Shown here in pieces: positions 63,456 through 64,000 of a DNA stretch of 64,000 nt. Source of the stretch: Apoderus coryli (Eukaryota; Arthropoda; Insecta; Coleoptera; Attelabidae); assembly GCA_911728435.2 (NCBI GenBank), contig OU452213.1:5931834-5995833 (forward strand), read 5' to 3'. The notes under the pieces are model-generated. The model was not told the DNA's origin. It saw only the letters and a program-made list of their open reading frames with translations, and searched no databases. Numbering within the stretch: the first letter of the stretch is position 1; each line of letters begins with the position of its first letter. The translations under genes were made by a program, and so were the position numbers.

Positions 63456-64000
63456 GATTGCTAAAAAAGGTACAACATAAACCTTTTTTTTTTTGTGGGG
63501 TTATTTAAAAAATGTTATTCATAAAACTAAACCAATCTGTATTGAAGATCTTCGTCACTGAATAATAACCTATATGTTTTGAGGTGACCCTCGAAATGCT
63601 TCCCAATTTGTGCATTCAATCAAATAAAGCAAGCAAGTGATGCTTTTGACATGTTGTGTCATCGCTATATTCATATACGTTAACGTGAAATGAGCGATAG
63701 TCGATAGTTTAGATCTGGATTCAATAGTTTGTTGAAAGTGAAAGTTTTATATACAGTAAAGTATGTAAAAAAATGAGATTTCTCATAAAGATCTTCGTTG
63801 GATGTTCTTTGACGATTTCAATAAAGATCTAGTTGCACAAAACTTGGGGAATATCGTACACCGCGTCGGCATCGTTCTAAGCAAGGAAATTATGTATATA
63901 TCATGTCATCGGTTTATATAGGGAACCTTGTACAGGGAAAACAATAGTTTACAAGTGGCATGGGCATCATAGGGACTCACTCGAAGACGACCCTCAGCCG
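63456..64000. other. Right-edge sequence, no gene seen
   Basis: No exon, repeat pair or RNA gene supported to the end of the window. Confidence 0.45.

Overview
The window is nuclear DNA of an animal, most likely an insect. It is AT-rich, its genes are split by GT-AG introns, and most of its length is transposable-element debris of insect-typical families: jockey/CR1/RTE-like non-LTR elements, mariner-like, piggyBac-like, Penelope-like, and foldback or MITE-type repeats. A beetle is plausible from the retroelement mix, but the sequence alone does not settle the order. No bacterial operons, CRISPR arrays or rRNA were seen.

Host genes. (1) Plus strand, 6949-25241: an 11-exon gene whose exons join without a frame break into a 621-residue secreted or membrane-anchored cysteine-rich protein. 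It has a signal peptide, repeated Cys modules, a Ser/Thr-rich linker and a C-terminal hydrophobic anchor, and it resembles the arthropod DUF7042-7045 family. (2) Minus strand, 34714-35754: COP9 signalosome subunit 7 in five exons, 271 residues, the most secure call here. (3) Minus strand, 36134-61981: a tandem cluster of three short-chain dehydrogenase/reductase (SDR, retinol-dehydrogenase-like) loci sharing a four-exon plan. SDR-A (36134-45073) and SDR-B (46602-54729) look intact. SDR-C (56830-61981) has a damaged third exon and is probably a pseudogene.

Layout. 1-6520: back-to-back truncated non-LTR elements. 6949-25241: gene 1, whose introns hold an intact mariner-like element (8719-10024), two related foldback elements (10367-11148 and 13812-15724), a triple-palindrome island (12203-13434), an inverted pair of a 1.4-1.7 kb repeat (14013-15394 and 21969-23674), and four retroelement pieces. 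26323-34056: piggyBac-like remnant, long RTE-like copy, decayed mariner, small MITE, THAP-domain remnant. 34714-62000: CSN7 and the SDR cluster, whose introns are packed with nested elements, the deepest being a Penelope-like element inside an inverted-repeat element inside a TA-flanked element in SDR-B intron 3. 62238-64000: another non-LTR fragment and a trace of mariner.

Functional view. The exons are clean and every large insertion lies in an intron or between genes. The SDR cluster is a local duplication series with A and C the closest pair. The least ordinary features are the palindromic elements. Two unrelated ones carry a hammerhead-ribozyme-like core in both inverted arms: the Penelope element, and the 12.2-13.4 kb island, which has no recognisable protein.
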